Assembly: GCF_003054445.1 (NCBI RefSeq)
Contig: NC_042509.1
Coordinates: 992,001-1,056,000, forward strand
DNA length: 64,000 bases
DNA from: Pichia kudriavzevii
Taxonomy: Eukaryota > Ascomycota > Pichiomycetes > Pichiales > Pichiaceae
Reading direction: 5' to 3'
Shown: positions 1-12,150 of the stretch, one piece after another
Position numbering within the stretch: the stretch's first letter is position 1
Layout: the number at the start of each line of letters is the position of its first letter
The notes under the pieces: generated by a model
Seen by the model: only the letters and a program-made list of their open reading frames with translations
Database searches by the model: none
Told to the model about the DNA's origin: nothing
Translations under genes and position numbers: made by a program

Positions 1-339
1 AAAATGCAGATTGAGCCCCGTTGTGCGGCTAATCCTGTCTCTTTTTCAGATGTTTCATGTTTTTGAAACGCAAAGTGCCCCTCGATTTCTAGATGTTATT
101 ACCAGGCAAGCATCGTCTCTTTTTCCAGGTGTGATACGTTGTGTATACTTTGTTCATTTGTGAGATTGATTGCTACGGAATAGGTCCATACAACTTTGCA
201 GCACGGGATAAATAGCAATAATCTGGTGCGGAAGTCATCGATCCCAAATTGAGTACTGTGTGTATATTTAGAACATAATAATTTTTCAGGTGAAGTTTGC
301 AAGAAAGGGAAGTCACTACTTCTAGAAAATAGATGCAAA
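1..339. promoter_or_regulatory. Upstream region of the STE5/FAR1-like gene with pheromone-response-like sites
   Basis: This is non-coding sequence before the ATG at 340. TGTTTCA at 51-57 is the reverse complement of the Ste12 pheromone response element TGAAACA. A second near-match, TGAAACG, lies at 64-70 in the opposite orientation. Paired elements of this kind are typical of mating genes, which fits the downstream gene. Binding is inferred only from the motif; these are 7-bp words. Confidence 0.4.
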
Positions 340-2973
340 ATGAACAGTCATCATTATTCTGCTGGTATGCGGCATCAACCAAGCAACGTTGCTTCAGATT
401 CAGAATTGGCATATCGCTTAGAGCCAACTATAAATCAGAATAAACTGGAACCTTCAAAAAACCCAGAGGGAGAAAATCATCATGAAAAGAGTCTGGCTTT
501 CAATAACGATATGAATAAAAGCCCCCCACCATTACCAAATGTTCCAAGTTCGTCCGATATATATACAAAAAAAATTGCAAATTTCAAACGAAAATTAAAG
601 ACATTGAAAGGTATTTCCACCTTAGATATAAGGAAAACATCACAGAGTACCATTAAAGGTAACAAACAGCGATGTGAAAACAATTGTGACAAGCACAAAG
701 TAGTCACAAGCATGGATGATCGGGTATTGGCGAACGTTTTAACCATTGATAATAATGTAACCAACTTTCCCACCTGTTTTAGTAGGAACAGTTTTGACGC
801 TTCATCACCAAAAGTAACTGCTCTGCTCGACCCGAAAAGCTTTAATTTCCCAACTAGAAAGTTAGCTAGAGACACCAGATGTTCGATATGTAACCTACAA
901 CTCGATACATCGTATAATATCATAAAAAATGAACATATAATAGAGCTTCAATGTGGACATATGACACACGAGGAATGTTTATTGATGGAGATTGAGCTAA
1001 GCTTGACTTTATCCAAAACGTTTCTGGAAAACCAGCAGATGTTAAAAGACTTTTTTCCCCCATGTGGATCATGCCCGAATAACGTAAAAGCAGCAAAACC
1101 AAAAGAAGAAGATATTATGACTCGATTATTTACTAGACTGATTACTTCCGAAATAATCCCGATTAGAAATTCAATTATATCAAATCAAACACCAACAACA
1201 CCCCTTTTCTCTGATACATCCAAAATCTTAGACCAAAGTACTAATTCCATTTTATCAATAGACCATAAACATACGGACTATACCAACCATCTGGAAATAG
1301 AGAATTATTTTGATATGCCTTCTTCTGTAAAATCAACGGGCAAATCATTCTATGGAGAGGAAAACAATGAGAACACCAACACCAGCAAATTGAAAAAAAA
1401 TATTGAAGAGCAAAAGCATTCAAAGAAATCATATAAAACACATAGGAAAAAGCCATCACGGGGATCATATGTTTCTGCCACTTCTGCGATTGTCACTTCG
1501 TCTTCGTCAACCAATAATATAAAGAATGAAGCTGCAAAAATCACGTACAATGGAACACCAACAATAGGTGACCAAAAATTTATAGAAGATCTGGTCAAAC
1601 TATCGAACAAAAACATTATTGAATCTACTGATGATGCAAATTTCAAGCTGACCCTCAGCTTTGTCAAATCTTTAGGAAAATTAATACTTGTAGATAAACT
1701 TAACGCACTCGAAAGTATTAATGGAAAGCAATCGACTGTTACCGAAAAGTATTGTTACTTATTTGAACACATGTTAATCACTATAAGTTCGAAGGATTAC
1801 ATATTTTCTATGTTTACCATAACACATACAACATATGTCTACACACAACCAAGGTGTATAACGATGCAAGCATGTAAAAGCTCCGCCAGTTATTGCAACC
1901 TATTGTTTGACAAAGACATTGTATTTGAAAGATGGGCTAAAGTTTTGACAGATCGACGAAAAAAAATGGAAATGCCTGAAATCACACTAACAATGCATGA
2001 AAACGAATTTGACTCCATTCTGAGTGGACACTACAATGATGTTACTGATGTAGAAACTATTGGCACCCTTCAAAGCTATATTGGAGATGATGGCTATAGA
2101 AGGCTACCGACTGGTGTTTGTCCGAGATTCTATGAGGGTAATATAGATTCTTTAGTATTTCATCAAAAGCCTACTAAGGCAATTATTATTATCAACGAAG
2201 CCAAGCATATTCCAAGCTCTGTCGTACCGATAAAAAACATTGTAAAATCTCTATCACTTATTGGTATCGATATCCTTCTTTTGTTATGTTCAACATCTGC
2301 ATTATCCATGGATAGTAATGTTCACGATAGTTGCGAATTAAACAAAAAGGATTATAAAGGTAAAATAGACATGATTATGGATAAAATAGATGATTTTCAA
2401 AATTTTCTTTTGGATAAAAGCTGCAATACTGTTAAACCAAAGGTGGAAGATATAATAAACGATCAGCTATCTGATGACATAGATAGTACCATAAGTATCG
2501 TCATATCTAGTTCTACTCTAAATAACTTTGGTAACGTTTCCACGTATAGTAGGATATTGATGGAAGTTGGGCTTGACGGTAGACACAAAAGCAAGAGAGA
2601 CGATGTCAAAGATTTAGCTAGTTGGGATGAAATTATGGAGGTTATTTGTGTTTGCTGTGGTTTGGAATTTGATGAAAGTGATTTCTACAACTCTTCAAGC
2701 GATGATGATGATGACTATGGTGATGATGACAATGGTAATGATGAGGATAATGATAATCGTTGTGATGATCGTTACGGTGATTCTTCAAAGCAAAAAAATG
2801 TAGGGCACCAAAACGAGGCTGGCGAAACTGAGACGACCCATAAAACATCGTCTTTACTATATCCGGATTCCAGCAAGATTGACGATGATACCATCTCGGA
2901 TATTTTCATGGATTCTTTACGCATTGCAAAGAAAAATGACCAAGACGATAATTCTTCGGCCTTCACATCTTAG
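340..2973 (+). CDS. STE5: Ste5/Far1-family pheromone-pathway scaffold
   Basis: Predicted 877-residue scaffold of the mating MAP-kinase pathway, expected to bind G-beta-gamma at the membrane and gather kinases. Seen: a basic, amphipathic-looking stretch near residues 77-93, like the membrane-binding PM segment of Ste5. A RING-type cluster follows from C181 (C-x2-C, then CGH, HEEC and a final CGSC near 243). Residues about 435-560 look PH-like. A hydrophobic alternating region from about 620 may be the VWA fold. The C-terminus is very acidic, with Asp runs near 787-810. In S. cerevisiae both Ste5 (917 aa) and Far1 (830 aa) have the RING-PH-VWA order, so I cannot fully separate them. The RING text looks closer to Ste5. 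The ATG at 340 is the first in frame, and pheromone-response-like sites lie upstream. Confidence 0.65.
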   Translation: MNSHHYSAGMRHQPSNVASDSELAYRLEPTINQNKLEPSKNPEGENHHEKSLAFNNDMNKSPPPLPNVPSSSDIYTKKIANFKRKLKTLKGISTLDIRKTSQSTIKGNKQRCENNCDKHKVVTSMDDRVLANVLTIDNNVTNFPTCFSRNSFDASSPKVTALLDPKSFNFPTRKLARDTRCSICNLQLDTSYNIIKNEHIIELQCGHMTHEECLLMEIELSLTLSKTFLENQQMLKDFFPPCGSCPNNVKAAKPKEEDIMTRLFTRLITSEIIPIRNSIISNQTPTTPLFSDTSKILDQSTNSILSIDHKHTDYTNHLEIENYFDMPSSVKSTGKSFYGEENNENTNTSKLKKNIEEQKHSKKSYKTHRKKPSRGSYVSATSAIVTSSSSTNNIKNEAAKITYNGTPTIGDQKFIEDLVKLSNKNIIESTDDANFKLTLSFVKSLGKLILVDKLNALESINGKQSTVTEKYCYLFEHMLITISSKDYIFSMFTITHTTYVYTQPRCITMQACKSSASYCNLLFDKDIVFERWAKVLTDRRKKMEMPEITLTMHENEFDSILSGHYNDVTDVETIGTLQSYIGDDGYRRLPTGVCPRFYEGNIDSLVFHQKPTKAIIIINEAKHIPSSVVPIKNIVKSLSLIGIDILLLLCSTSALSMDSNVHDSCELNKKDYKGKIDMIMDKIDDFQNFLLDKSCNTVKPKVEDIINDQLSDDIDSTISIVISSSTLNNFGNVSTYSRILMEVGLDGRHKSKRDDVKDLASWDEIMEVICVCCGLEFDESDFYNSSSDDDDDYGDDDNGNDEDNDNRCDDRYGDSSKQKNVGHQNEAGETETTHKTSSLLYPDSSKIDDDTISDIFMDSLRIAKKNDQDDNSSAFTS

Positions 2974-4244
2974 AAGCATAATCTCTTCCGCAACCTGGGA
3001 CAATATTCACCTGTTTTTTTCTTATAGACCTTAGTCATAACATAGGATGGATTTTTTGTTCTATACTCACTGTGGAATTTCCTTAGAAAGCACGGTAAAC
3101 ATAACAACCTTCCCCCTCTTGTTTTTCTTTGCCTTGAGTAGCGTTGTGGTTCTTCAGGTTTGTCTTTGCCTCTGTTGTTTTGTTTCAAGCATGAATCATT
3201 TCATTGATTTGAAATTGGAAATCTTTGTAGCCGTTTTATAGGGCTATAATATCGATTAGAACAAGTAATTTGGCTGGCGTCAGAGTATGTAGTTCCTAAG
3301 CTATGACTTGGTATCCTCTCTCTAAACATTTATAGAGTAAGTTTACCAGAGTTATCAGTGTCGTTTAGGAGCCAATAGTGTCGAATTCAATGACAAAAAA
3401 AAACTTTAAGCTCCATCGTTTTTACTCCTCTAGTTTAGACCGCAGCCAAATTGGATGTGCAAGTTAAGCTAACGGTAACACTTGCTGAATAATTTATGAG
3501 AATCATGGACTGGCGGATTAAGAGAGATGGAATATATCGATTTGGCTCAGGTTGAGGTTTTAACAGCAACAGTTGTTTTTTTTATAATATAGGTTTTATT
3601 TCCTACAACAGATTCAATAGATTCCAACGGAATTAGAGGAATCAGTGCCTAGAGTTACCCGCAAGCAGTGATGGGACGGATGGTTTCTGGGTCATGTTTC
3701 AGTGGCCCTATACATTCAATAAGAGATTACAGCCACTTTTCAATTATGATCAAAACATGGTCTGAAACACAAATTGGAGATATGACAAAGAAGCCCAATA
3801 TCATAATACTTCATAGTATATTGCTTTTTTCTTTGCTCTTGTTAAGGTCTTTTTTTTTCATTAAGAATATTCTCTAGGATGTTACCTTGATAATTCTGTT
3901 AAAGATATTTTTCAATGCTACAAAGAAATAACTAGTTATCATTTCTATAATTAATAAAGTACATATTTTAGAGTAATTCTTGCGAGATTATCTTCCAAAA
4001 GTTTATGTTAATTCCGACCGCAGTAATAATCGAAGATCACAATGATATTAAAGAAAGTTATTGTCTCTAACAGATAAACTATTTGTCTTGTTATTTAAGA
4101 ATACATTTATCCATACGTTGTTGATTTTCATAGCAACACCCAGGGTTACGAATTACTTAGCATTTGGTATCAATGTCCATTGCAATTGCACCTGTCGCAT
4201 TTCCAATCTCTGCCGTTTCTTTTCTTGGACTCCACTTCATGGAG

Positions 4245-4251
4245 TCACGTG
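4245..4251. promoter_or_regulatory. Cbf1-type E-box upstream of MET17
   Basis: TCACGTG lies about 255 bp before the MET17 start codon. In S. cerevisiae, Cbf1 binds this motif with Met4 and Met28 to switch on sulfur genes, including MET17. The position and target gene fit; binding is inferred. Confidence 0.6.
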
Positions 4252-4397
4252 CCGTCGCGCCATTTCCTCAGGGTTGAATGGGGGAAACGCCGGTTTCCCA
4301 ATAAGGCTAGAATCGGACATCGGACCGCTACTTATTATGCTCTTGCAGGTAAGAAAGTAGAGATATTTCATAGACTTATAAAAGCACGTATAAGTAT

Positions 4398-4405
4398 CAC
4401 AGTTT
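4398..4405. promoter_or_regulatory. Met31/Met32-type site upstream of MET17
   Basis: CACAGTTT is the reverse complement of AAACTGTG, the core recognised by Met31/Met32, and lies about 100 bp before the start. Together with the CACGTG box it forms the classic two-part sulfur promoter. The outer bases are not a full match to the longer consensus. Confidence 0.45.
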
Positions 4406-4448
4406 ATGAATATATGAGTCGCCTTGGCACTTAATAGGTTGCAGTTGA

Positions 4449-5930
<1,482 letters not shown>

Positions 5931-6033
5931 TCTCCTAATATGTTGGCTCATTAAATACTCAACTATTTATTTATATATATATATCTATTTGCCTTTATAT
6001 AAAGCTTTCCAATCTAAATGTTAAACTTTGCTC

Positions 6034-8067
6034 TTAACCATAAAAAATACCTATTTGATCACACCAATCTCCGAATTGCCCATAAAACCCTAGCAAGTTT
6101 TGCCTTGGTAACAATGGAACCCTATGTAATCCTCCTCCATTTCCTCCAAAATTTGGGCTTGCCCTTTTATTTGTAATAAATTGTACAGAATCCACCCATG
6201 CGCCTGCTCTGAATGAAATACCAGTGAGATACTCATCTTTGTCAAGTTTGAAGTCACTATAATGAGATTTCAAGTTGCCAAAATTAACCTTTGATCCATC
6301 CTCAAAGAAAGTTTCGATTCCATCTAATGCCATTCCATGACTGATCCTAAAAAACTTGATCTTTTTATTTGCGGGGAACACACACTCTTGATAGTTGGAT
6401 GTTCTGAGGCCGTATACATCTGATTTCTTTGCACTCCTATTATTTGACAACGTGATCGTCTTGGAATGCTCTTCCAGGTACTTCCTTAAGTCATCTATTG
6501 AACGTTGACCGAATCCCATACATAGAACTTCCAATTTAACAGCTTTATTTCTGAACTCGTTTTTCATTTGTTGCTGGATCAAGCTATACTGTAAACGAAC
6601 GTATTTCTGTGGGCCATGACCACCGTATAACCGCGGGAGATATTCATAATGTACCCTAGACCATTCACCTACATGGCCTTCAATTAGATATATGCCGGTA
6701 TCAGAAATAATATCAAGCGTATCATTATCAACAGCAATAAACGTGGGCTCTGATGTTAAGCTTCCTGGTAACTTCATCCCTTGGTTTTCAAGTATGTAGT
6801 CGGGTTTAAAGGTGTCATCCTCCAAATCCGTAGGTAACATGAATGCGGGATGATATAAAAACCTAATAACGTCCAATCGATTCCATCCGGGTTCATCTTT
6901 GGATAAAACTGGCCCCCATTCAGCTCTGCGTGTCCTAACGCAATTTTTCTCTTTTGTTAGAAACTTCCTGTTCATCCAAGTATAGTCTCTCAACATAACA
7001 CCGTTTTCTTGGTGCGGACAGCCTAGTGAATGGCCAATTTCGTGCATAAAGGCACCAAGTGAAACGCAGAGACACTCCCAGTACTGACTGCATTCATTGC
7101 AATCATTAGCCACTTCTTCCACGTTCAAAGGTGTACAATCTGTAAATGCTCTGTGAATTGACTCCCAATTCATTGGCCATGAATGTAAACCTTGAGATCC
7201 AAAAATGGCAAGCTTTATCTTGTCGTTTCCACCACCTAGTGCAGCATGACCTCTGATTAGTTTGGCTTGTTTGTCCCATGTTGCATCGAGAATCATGACA
7301 GCCGCAAGGGCAGGTATATTTGCTGTTGACTGCGGAGAAAATGGTCCCCCATATTTTTCTAAAGCTTGCAATGCAAAATCAAATAATTTACCTGCTTCCT
7401 TAGCATTTGCATTTTGTTGAGCATAATTGGCATCTCTAATTTCAGCAACACTCCTATCTGTGACGATCACATGTATTTTGACCTCACTTCTCCTGATGCC
7501 TTTCATTTCTTCCTGGTAACTTATTGTAGATACGGTCTCCTCCTCAACAAACCTAAAGCAACGTTTGCCGACGTTATTCTTGTTCATTTCGTCGATAGTA
7601 AAAGCCTGCATGATTCTTGCTCCTACTCTCAATTTCTTAACTGCAGTATTCATGTTGTTGCCTTCGTACATTTTACCACTAGGACAGTCGAACAAGGCTG
7701 GAGAATCACGCCCCACCATCACACACAGATGGATCTGTGGGACATTGACGTAACTTTTAGGAATTGGGGAATAGTTTATACGAACAACTATTTCGGCAAA
7801 AGGCTTCACTCGTGTATCAAAACCAGCATATCCATTAGATTGGAAACAACCATCTAAATGTTTAAGTGTGATGGTGTTTATTCCAGGACTGAGATGTAGA
7901 TAGGCTTTGAAATATCCATCTGTAACCTCGTAAAACTGATCACTGAACCGGTCACTAAATGCGCCAATTAAGCCACCTTTTCGGGCAGTAGATCGACCTT
8001 TTAAAATGTAAACTGGAACCTGAAGCTCCTCTTTCTCTGAAGGTAAGTTTTCAAATTCAATTGACAT
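6034..8067 (-). CDS. Zinc metalloprotease of the YIL108W family
   Basis: Putative cytoplasmic metallopeptidase of 677 residues, close to S. cerevisiae YIL108W (about 696), whose substrate is unknown to me. The zinc-binding motif HEIGHSLGCPH (HExxHxxGxxH) sits at residues 342-352, so the metal ligands and catalytic Glu are intact. Many conserved Cys and His lie around it (CNECSQYWECL just before). The last 130 residues look like a jacalin-type lectin fold with YLTGISFRAG and VDSVQFIT strands. I chose the ATG at 8067 (MSIEFENL). The open frame continues upstream without an in-frame ATG. No signal peptide or membrane segment is seen. The gene is convergent with MET17 with only about 100 bp between them. 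Confidence 0.85.
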   Translation of the reverse strand: MSIEFENLPSEKEELQVPVYILKGRSTARKGGLIGAFSDRFSDQFYEVTDGYFKAYLHLSPGINTITLKHLDGCFQSNGYAGFDTRVKPFAEIVVRINYSPIPKSYVNVPQIHLCVMVGRDSPALFDCPSGKMYEGNNMNTAVKKLRVGARIMQAFTIDEMNKNNVGKRCFRFVEEETVSTISYQEEMKGIRRSEVKIHVIVTDRSVAEIRDANYAQQNANAKEAGKLFDFALQALEKYGGPFSPQSTANIPALAAVMILDATWDKQAKLIRGHAALGGGNDKIKLAIFGSQGLHSWPMNWESIHRAFTDCTPLNVEEVANDCNECSQYWECLCVSLGAFMHEIGHSLGCPHQENGVMLRDYTWMNRKFLTKEKNCVRTRRAEWGPVLSKDEPGWNRLDVIRFLYHPAFMLPTDLEDDTFKPDYILENQGMKLPGSLTSEPTFIAVDNDTLDIISDTGIYLIEGHVGEWSRVHYEYLPRLYGGHGPQKYVRLQYSLIQQQMKNEFRNKAVKLEVLCMGFGQRSIDDLRKYLEEHSKTITLSNNRSAKKSDVYGLRTSNYQECVFPANKKIKFFRISHGMALDGIETFFEDGSKVNFGNLKSHYSDFKLDKDEYLTGISFRAGAWVDSVQFITNKRASPNFGGNGGGLHRVPLLPRQNLLGFYGQFGDWCDQIGIFYG

Positions 8068-8285
8068 GATGTACCAGCCAATGGTATTGAACAAAAGGCG
8101 TTACAGGGAAGGGGAGGCAGTGAATGGAGCAATCCCTCATATTTTAAGAAAGCTTCTGCGCAATTTGTGGAGCGAGAGCCCGATTTTCATTGCAAATCGA
8201 ATGTGTTTACACTCTCGATAACCATGCGGTTCTTTTCTGCCTGAAACTGTTTCCGGTGTCCAACTTCAACTCTACAACAACAGAG

Positions 8286-9398
8286 ATGGGCTTTGTTAGC
8301 AGCTTTGTAGAAGGAATTGCCCAGGACTATGCTCTCGACACAGCAACGGACAAGTGGAATGAGTTTGCTGAGAAGAAATTCCAAACCAAGGATCCATATA
8401 CTTATGAAACTCCGGAAGGTAAAAGTAAAAAGCTAAAACTACCTGAAAATGCCACTAAGGAAGAACAAAAGATGTGGAAGTGGGTTCAGAGGAGGGCCTG
8501 GGTGGATGACAAATGCTTCATGGGGTGTTATCCTGTTGATTGTGGTATTGGCCTTGGTCCAATTTTAGTAATTCTACCTGCAATTGGGCCTTTCCTTATG
8601 TATGCTGTTCATGCAAGGATGGTACATAAGGCAGCAAGTTTTTACAAATTAGATGCCAAGACATTTTCCAAACTACAAGCTAACATTCTTTTCGATTTAA
8701 TCATCAGTTTCCCACCTGTCATTGGCTCATTCTTTACGTGGATGACCGGCTGTTCCACTAGAAATGCCGCCATTATCCATACAGAGGTAACGAAACGATT
8801 AATGAACAGAAAAAATTCCAAAATAGCCGATAGCTCTGGGAATCTTGAAAAAAAAACTCCACCAAGCTCCAAAGGACAGTTAAATCCACAAAATCCACAT
8901 GGAGAACAACGTAAATTGAATCCATACCCGGAAATTACACGACAGGTCCCTTCTCAAACTAAACGGGAAAACCTAACAAAACATACCCCGTCGCAATCAA
9001 AGCCATTCTCTAACCCAGCCACACGCAGCTCCGAACGGCCTCTACCTAGAGCGCCAAAAGCGGGATCGACGCCCAACAATGTAGACTCTCCTTATTCCCA
9101 ACAGTCTCCACAACCGCCGGCAAAGTTTCCAGCACAGTACACATACACAGATAGGTACAGACAGTCCAATGATGTAAGAAAACCTCCGCCAGTGAGAAGA
9201 CCTCCATTCGAAAACAAAGAACAGCTTCCTCCGCCAGTCCCAGATCGTGATATTCCCGATGAACTATACTACCCCGTTAAGGCACGTCCGCTAAATGAGG
9301 TAGAGCACAATCCTCATGAATTCTATCCTGTTGAATATGAACAAGACGTTAATATTCAAGGACAGTATCCAATTTACTCAAATAGGAAATTTGTTTAA
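8286..9398 (+). CDS. DUF4112 membrane protein with proline-rich tail (YLR326W-like)
   Basis: Protein of 370 residues of unknown function. Residues about 75-165 hold the DUF4112 pattern: a Cys/Gly/Pro-rich loop, then hydrophobic segments GPILVILPAIGPFLMYAVHA and FDLIISFPPVIGSFFTWMTG, which probably insert in a membrane. S. cerevisiae YLR326W has the same core. The second half is low-complexity, rich in Pro, Ser, Gln and Arg, with several PPxP-like runs (PPPVRRPP, PPPVPDRD) that could bind SH3 domains. The ATG at 8286 is chosen; 32 upstream codons are open but start without ATG. It is divergent from the metalloprotease gene across a 218-bp shared promoter. Confidence 0.75.
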   Translation: MGFVSSFVEGIAQDYALDTATDKWNEFAEKKFQTKDPYTYETPEGKSKKLKLPENATKEEQKMWKWVQRRAWVDDKCFMGCYPVDCGIGLGPILVILPAIGPFLMYAVHARMVHKAASFYKLDAKTFSKLQANILFDLIISFPPVIGSFFTWMTGCSTRNAAIIHTEVTKRLMNRKNSKIADSSGNLEKKTPPSSKGQLNPQNPHGEQRKLNPYPEITRQVPSQTKRENLTKHTPSQSKPFSNPATRSSERPLPRAPKAGSTPNNVDSPYSQQSPQPPAKFPAQYTYTDRYRQSNDVRKPPPVRRPPFENKEQLPPPVPDRDIPDELYYPVKARPLNEVEHNPHEFYPVEYEQDVNIQGQYPIYSNRKFV

Positions 9399-9785
9399 AT
9401 AGATTAGAAATAAAGAAAACATGTCCTGAAGTGGAAACTTCGAGAAAAAATTTTCGCGCCGTTTTGGGAAATTTTGCCCTTTGCCTTTAGCTTGCAATTT
9501 TTTTGAAGAAGAATTTGAACATTCCAACAAAGATAAATTCTTGCTGAGCTTTCCCTTTCGGTGTGAACACTGCCTTTCAAGACATACTTCATTAAGGACA
9601 CATTGTTGAATTTTTCTCTATAAACCCCTTATACACTGGATTTATAAAAACAAGTTTCATCTTCTCAAGGTACTAAACCCCAAACGATAATCATCAATTA
9701 TTTGCAAACACCATTAAAAGGAAACAGCAAAAGTATTTTTTTAGAATAAGTTATAGTCAATTCAAACCGACCCAAGAATACAGAA
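9399..9785. promoter_or_regulatory. YDJ1 promoter with heat-shock elements
   Basis: A perfect three-unit heat-shock element, GAA-ac-TTC-ga-GAA, lies at 9434-9446. A two-unit GAA-ca-TTC lies at 9517-9524. TTTTCGCGCC follows at 9451-9460. YDJ1 is an Hsf1 target in S. cerevisiae, so heat control here is likely by family knowledge. I see no other gene in this stretch. Confidence 0.6.
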
Positions 9786-11012
9786 ATGGTTGCAGACACT
9801 AAATTATATGACATCTTAGGAGTTTCTCCAGATGCTACAGAACAACAATTGAAGAAGGCGTACAGACTAGGTGCACTTAAATATCACCCGGATAAGAATC
9901 CATCGCCAGAAGCTGCTGAAAAGTTCAAAGAAATGACCGGTGCTTATGAAATTCTCAGTGATCCTGAAAAGAGGGAGCTATACGATCAATATGGTGAGCA
10001 AGGATTAGGTGGTGGACCTGGTGGACCTGGTGGTTTTGGTGGTATGGATGCCGGTGACATTTTCTCCCAATTTTTCGGTGGGGGATCATCTAGACCACAA
10101 GGACCAAGAAGAGGACAAGATATCAAGCATGCATTGGGTGTTACTTTGGAAGAATTGTACAAGGGTAAGACTGCGAAATTGGCATTAAACAAAACCGTTT
10201 TATGTAAGGCATGTGATGGTAAAGGTGGTAAGAATGTGAAGAAATGTACTGCTTGTAATGGTACTGGTACTAAGTTCATCACCAGACAAATGGGACCAAT
10301 GATTCAAAGATTCCAAACTACTTGTGACCAATGTAATGGTACTGGTGATATCATGAAGGAAGCTGACAGATGTAAAGTATGTAATGGTAAGAAGGTTACC
10401 AAGGAGAGAAAGATTTTGGAAGTTCATGTTACCCCAGGTATGAAGGCAGGACAAAAGGTTGTCTTTGAAGGTGAAGGTGATCAAGGTCCAGATATTATTC
10501 CAGGTGATATTGTTTTCATCATTGAGGAAAAGCCACATGATTTGTACGAGAGAAAAGGCGATGATTTGATCCACCAACAAAAGATTGATCTCTTAAGTGC
10601 GCTTGCAGGAGGTGAAGTTGCGTTTAAGCATGTCAGCGGTGAATGGTTGAAACTCACAATTCATCCTGGAGAAGTGATTGCACCAGGTGCTACCAAAGTC
10701 ATCAAGGACAAGGGTATGCCAATTCCAAGACACGGTGGTTACGGTAACTTAATTGTCAAATTTGATGTTGAATTCCCAAAGAACAACTTTGCCTCTGAGG
10801 AGAAGTTGAAGCAATTAGAAGCCATCTTACCTCCAAGACCAAAACTTGACATTCCAAAGGGTGCCGAAGTTGACGACTCTTGTGAATTTGAAGATTTCGA
10901 CCCATCCAAGCACCAATCCAGAACGTCCAACGGTCAACGTGGCGGCTATTACGATTACGATGAAGACGACGAGGAAGGTGGCCATCCAGGAGTCCAGTGT
11001 GCACAGCAGTAG
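9786..11012 (+). CDS. YDJ1: Type I Hsp40 co-chaperone Ydj1
   Basis: Class A DnaJ protein of 408 residues that delivers clients to cytosolic Hsp70 and stimulates its ATPase. Domain order is complete: a J-domain with HPD in LKYHPDKNP near residues 34-36; a Gly/Phe-rich linker; four zinc-binding repeats ([32 protein letters not shown]); two beta-barrel substrate domains; and a C-terminal CAQQ box for farnesylation (S. cerevisiae CASQ), which tethers the protein to the ER face. The start ATG gives the usual [13 protein letters not shown]. The length matches the S. cerevisiae protein (409). A heat-shock element lies upstream. Confidence 0.97.
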   Translation: MVADTKLYDILGVSPDATEQQLKKAYRLGALKYHPDKNPSPEAAEKFKEMTGAYEILSDPEKRELYDQYGEQGLGGGPGGPGGFGGMDAGDIFSQFFGGGSSRPQGPRRGQDIKHALGVTLEELYKGKTAKLALNKTVLCKACDGKGGKNVKKCTACNGTGTKFITRQMGPMIQRFQTTCDQCNGTGDIMKEADRCKVCNGKKVTKERKILEVHVTPGMKAGQKVVFEGEGDQGPDIIPGDIVFIIEEKPHDLYERKGDDLIHQQKIDLLSALAGGEVAFKHVSGEWLKLTIHPGEVIAPGATKVIKDKGMPIPRHGGYGNLIVKFDVEFPKNNFASEEKLKQLEAILPPRPKLDIPKGAEVDDSCEFEDFDPSKHQSRTSNGQRGGYYDYDEDDEEGGHPGVQCAQQ

Positions 11013-11565
11013 ACGTTGCACGGTTTGCACCTCGTCCTGGTATCTTGTGTATCTCACCTTGCCTCTCTTTCTAGATGTGAATTTTCTATATAATATGGTC
11101 TAACAATAAGTTTATAAACTACGTTAACAATCTTTTTTTTTTGCAGCAACAAGAATCTACCGGATCTTGAACAACTGCCTAGAACGTTGGGGAAAAAGAC
11201 AAGGATACAATGGAAAACAACAAAAAAAAGAGCAACCAAACAAGGTACAGCAGGAAACAGCTGGAAAAAAAAAGAAGCTAAAAAAAGAGAAGCTAAAAAA
11301 AAAAGAGAAGCTAAAAAAAAAGAGAAGCCAAAAAAAGAAACGTGCTGGCGTCTACCTTTTAAAGGAGGACCGTTGGGACGTCCAGCCAACGTATAAATCT
11401 GCACGCGTTTCCATAAACGGCAATGGGGTTACTTTTCCGTCTAGCAGCTGCGTACACGAGAGAGTCACTGCGGTGTTGCTGCCAAGTTTGTCTCGGAGAA
11501 CAAGAGGACATCCATTATCTAGGAGGTATCCCCAGAGAGTATTTGAGCTTTATTGTTATAGCAAG
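11013..11565. other. Intergenic region with an A-rich tandem repeat
   Basis: From about 11260 to 11335 there are roughly five imperfect copies of a 13-18 nt unit (AGAAGCT followed by 6-10 A). Two reading frames stay open through it only because the repeat encodes Lys/Glu; neither has a convincing start. The rest is probably the YDJ1 3' flank and the promoter of the next gene. Confidence 0.55.
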
Positions 11566-12150
11566 ATGGGCATTCCAGATCCAAGACAAGACCCGGTGCT
11601 TCTTAGGGAGCATCAGTTCCGAAGCACGCTTGAGAGAGAACTAGTTGTTCCAGAGGAGACCCACTCCTTTGTCCCTGTGCGAGAGCAGGGGTTGGGGCTG
11701 ATGAACTACGACCTTGTGGACCCGCAGCGGCTCACGAACGAGGGGGCCCTTAAGAGAGATACAGTTAAGTCGGCAGTGGGGGTGCTGACTAGCGGGACGG
11801 TGGTTATGATAGTCGTCGTGGTAATGGTGGTGATAGGATACGTTGTGTACCGGAGCATCTACAGGAGGGCCGTCTACAGCGGCCGCGAGCTGAGAACGGT
11901 GGATAAGGCCCAACATGATGAGGAGGCTGGCCTGTACGGGCATCACCTTGGCCATGGTGGTCCCGCTGGTGAACGTGTGGTGCTCTACACCCCCCGAGAG
12001 TCGAGCTGTCTCAACACCACGTCGTCGTCTTCGTATGTGTGTGAGAGCTCTGCCTCTCTTGGAGGCTCGTGTTCCTCGATGCAAGAGATGGACCTCGATT
12101 TGGGGTTGGAATTGAATATGGACCTCAGAATCGTTCAGAGACAGACATAA
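11566..12150 (+). CDS. Hypothetical one-pass membrane protein
   Basis: I do not recognise this 194-residue protein. The open frame extends upstream of 11566, but the first ATG gives MGIPDPRQD. There is a single strong hydrophobic segment at about residues 70-95, rich in Val, Ile and Met, followed by basic residues (YRSIYRRAVY), which suggests a type with a short N-terminal outside or lumen part. The C-terminal 90 residues are Ser/Thr-rich, then acidic (MDLDLGLELNMDL). The sequence is more GC-rich than its neighbours. No signal peptide is obvious. It lies between YDJ1 and SDH7, all on the plus strand. It could be a lineage-specific gene; coding is supported by length and by the clean membrane segment. 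Confidence 0.5.
   Translation: MGIPDPRQDPVLLREHQFRSTLERELVVPEETHSFVPVREQGLGLMNYDLVDPQRLTNEGALKRDTVKSAVGVLTSGTVVMIVVVVMVVIGYVVYRSIYRRAVYSGRELRTVDKAQHDEEAGLYGHHLGHGGPAGERVVLYTPRESSCLNTTSSSSYVCESSASLGGSCSSMQEMDLDLGLELNMDLRIVQRQT

Noticed and set aside
11167-11565. N-terminal Lys-rich extension of the membrane protein at 11566
   Set aside because: No ATG in that frame, and the Lys/Glu stretch is produced by an A-rich tandem repeat.
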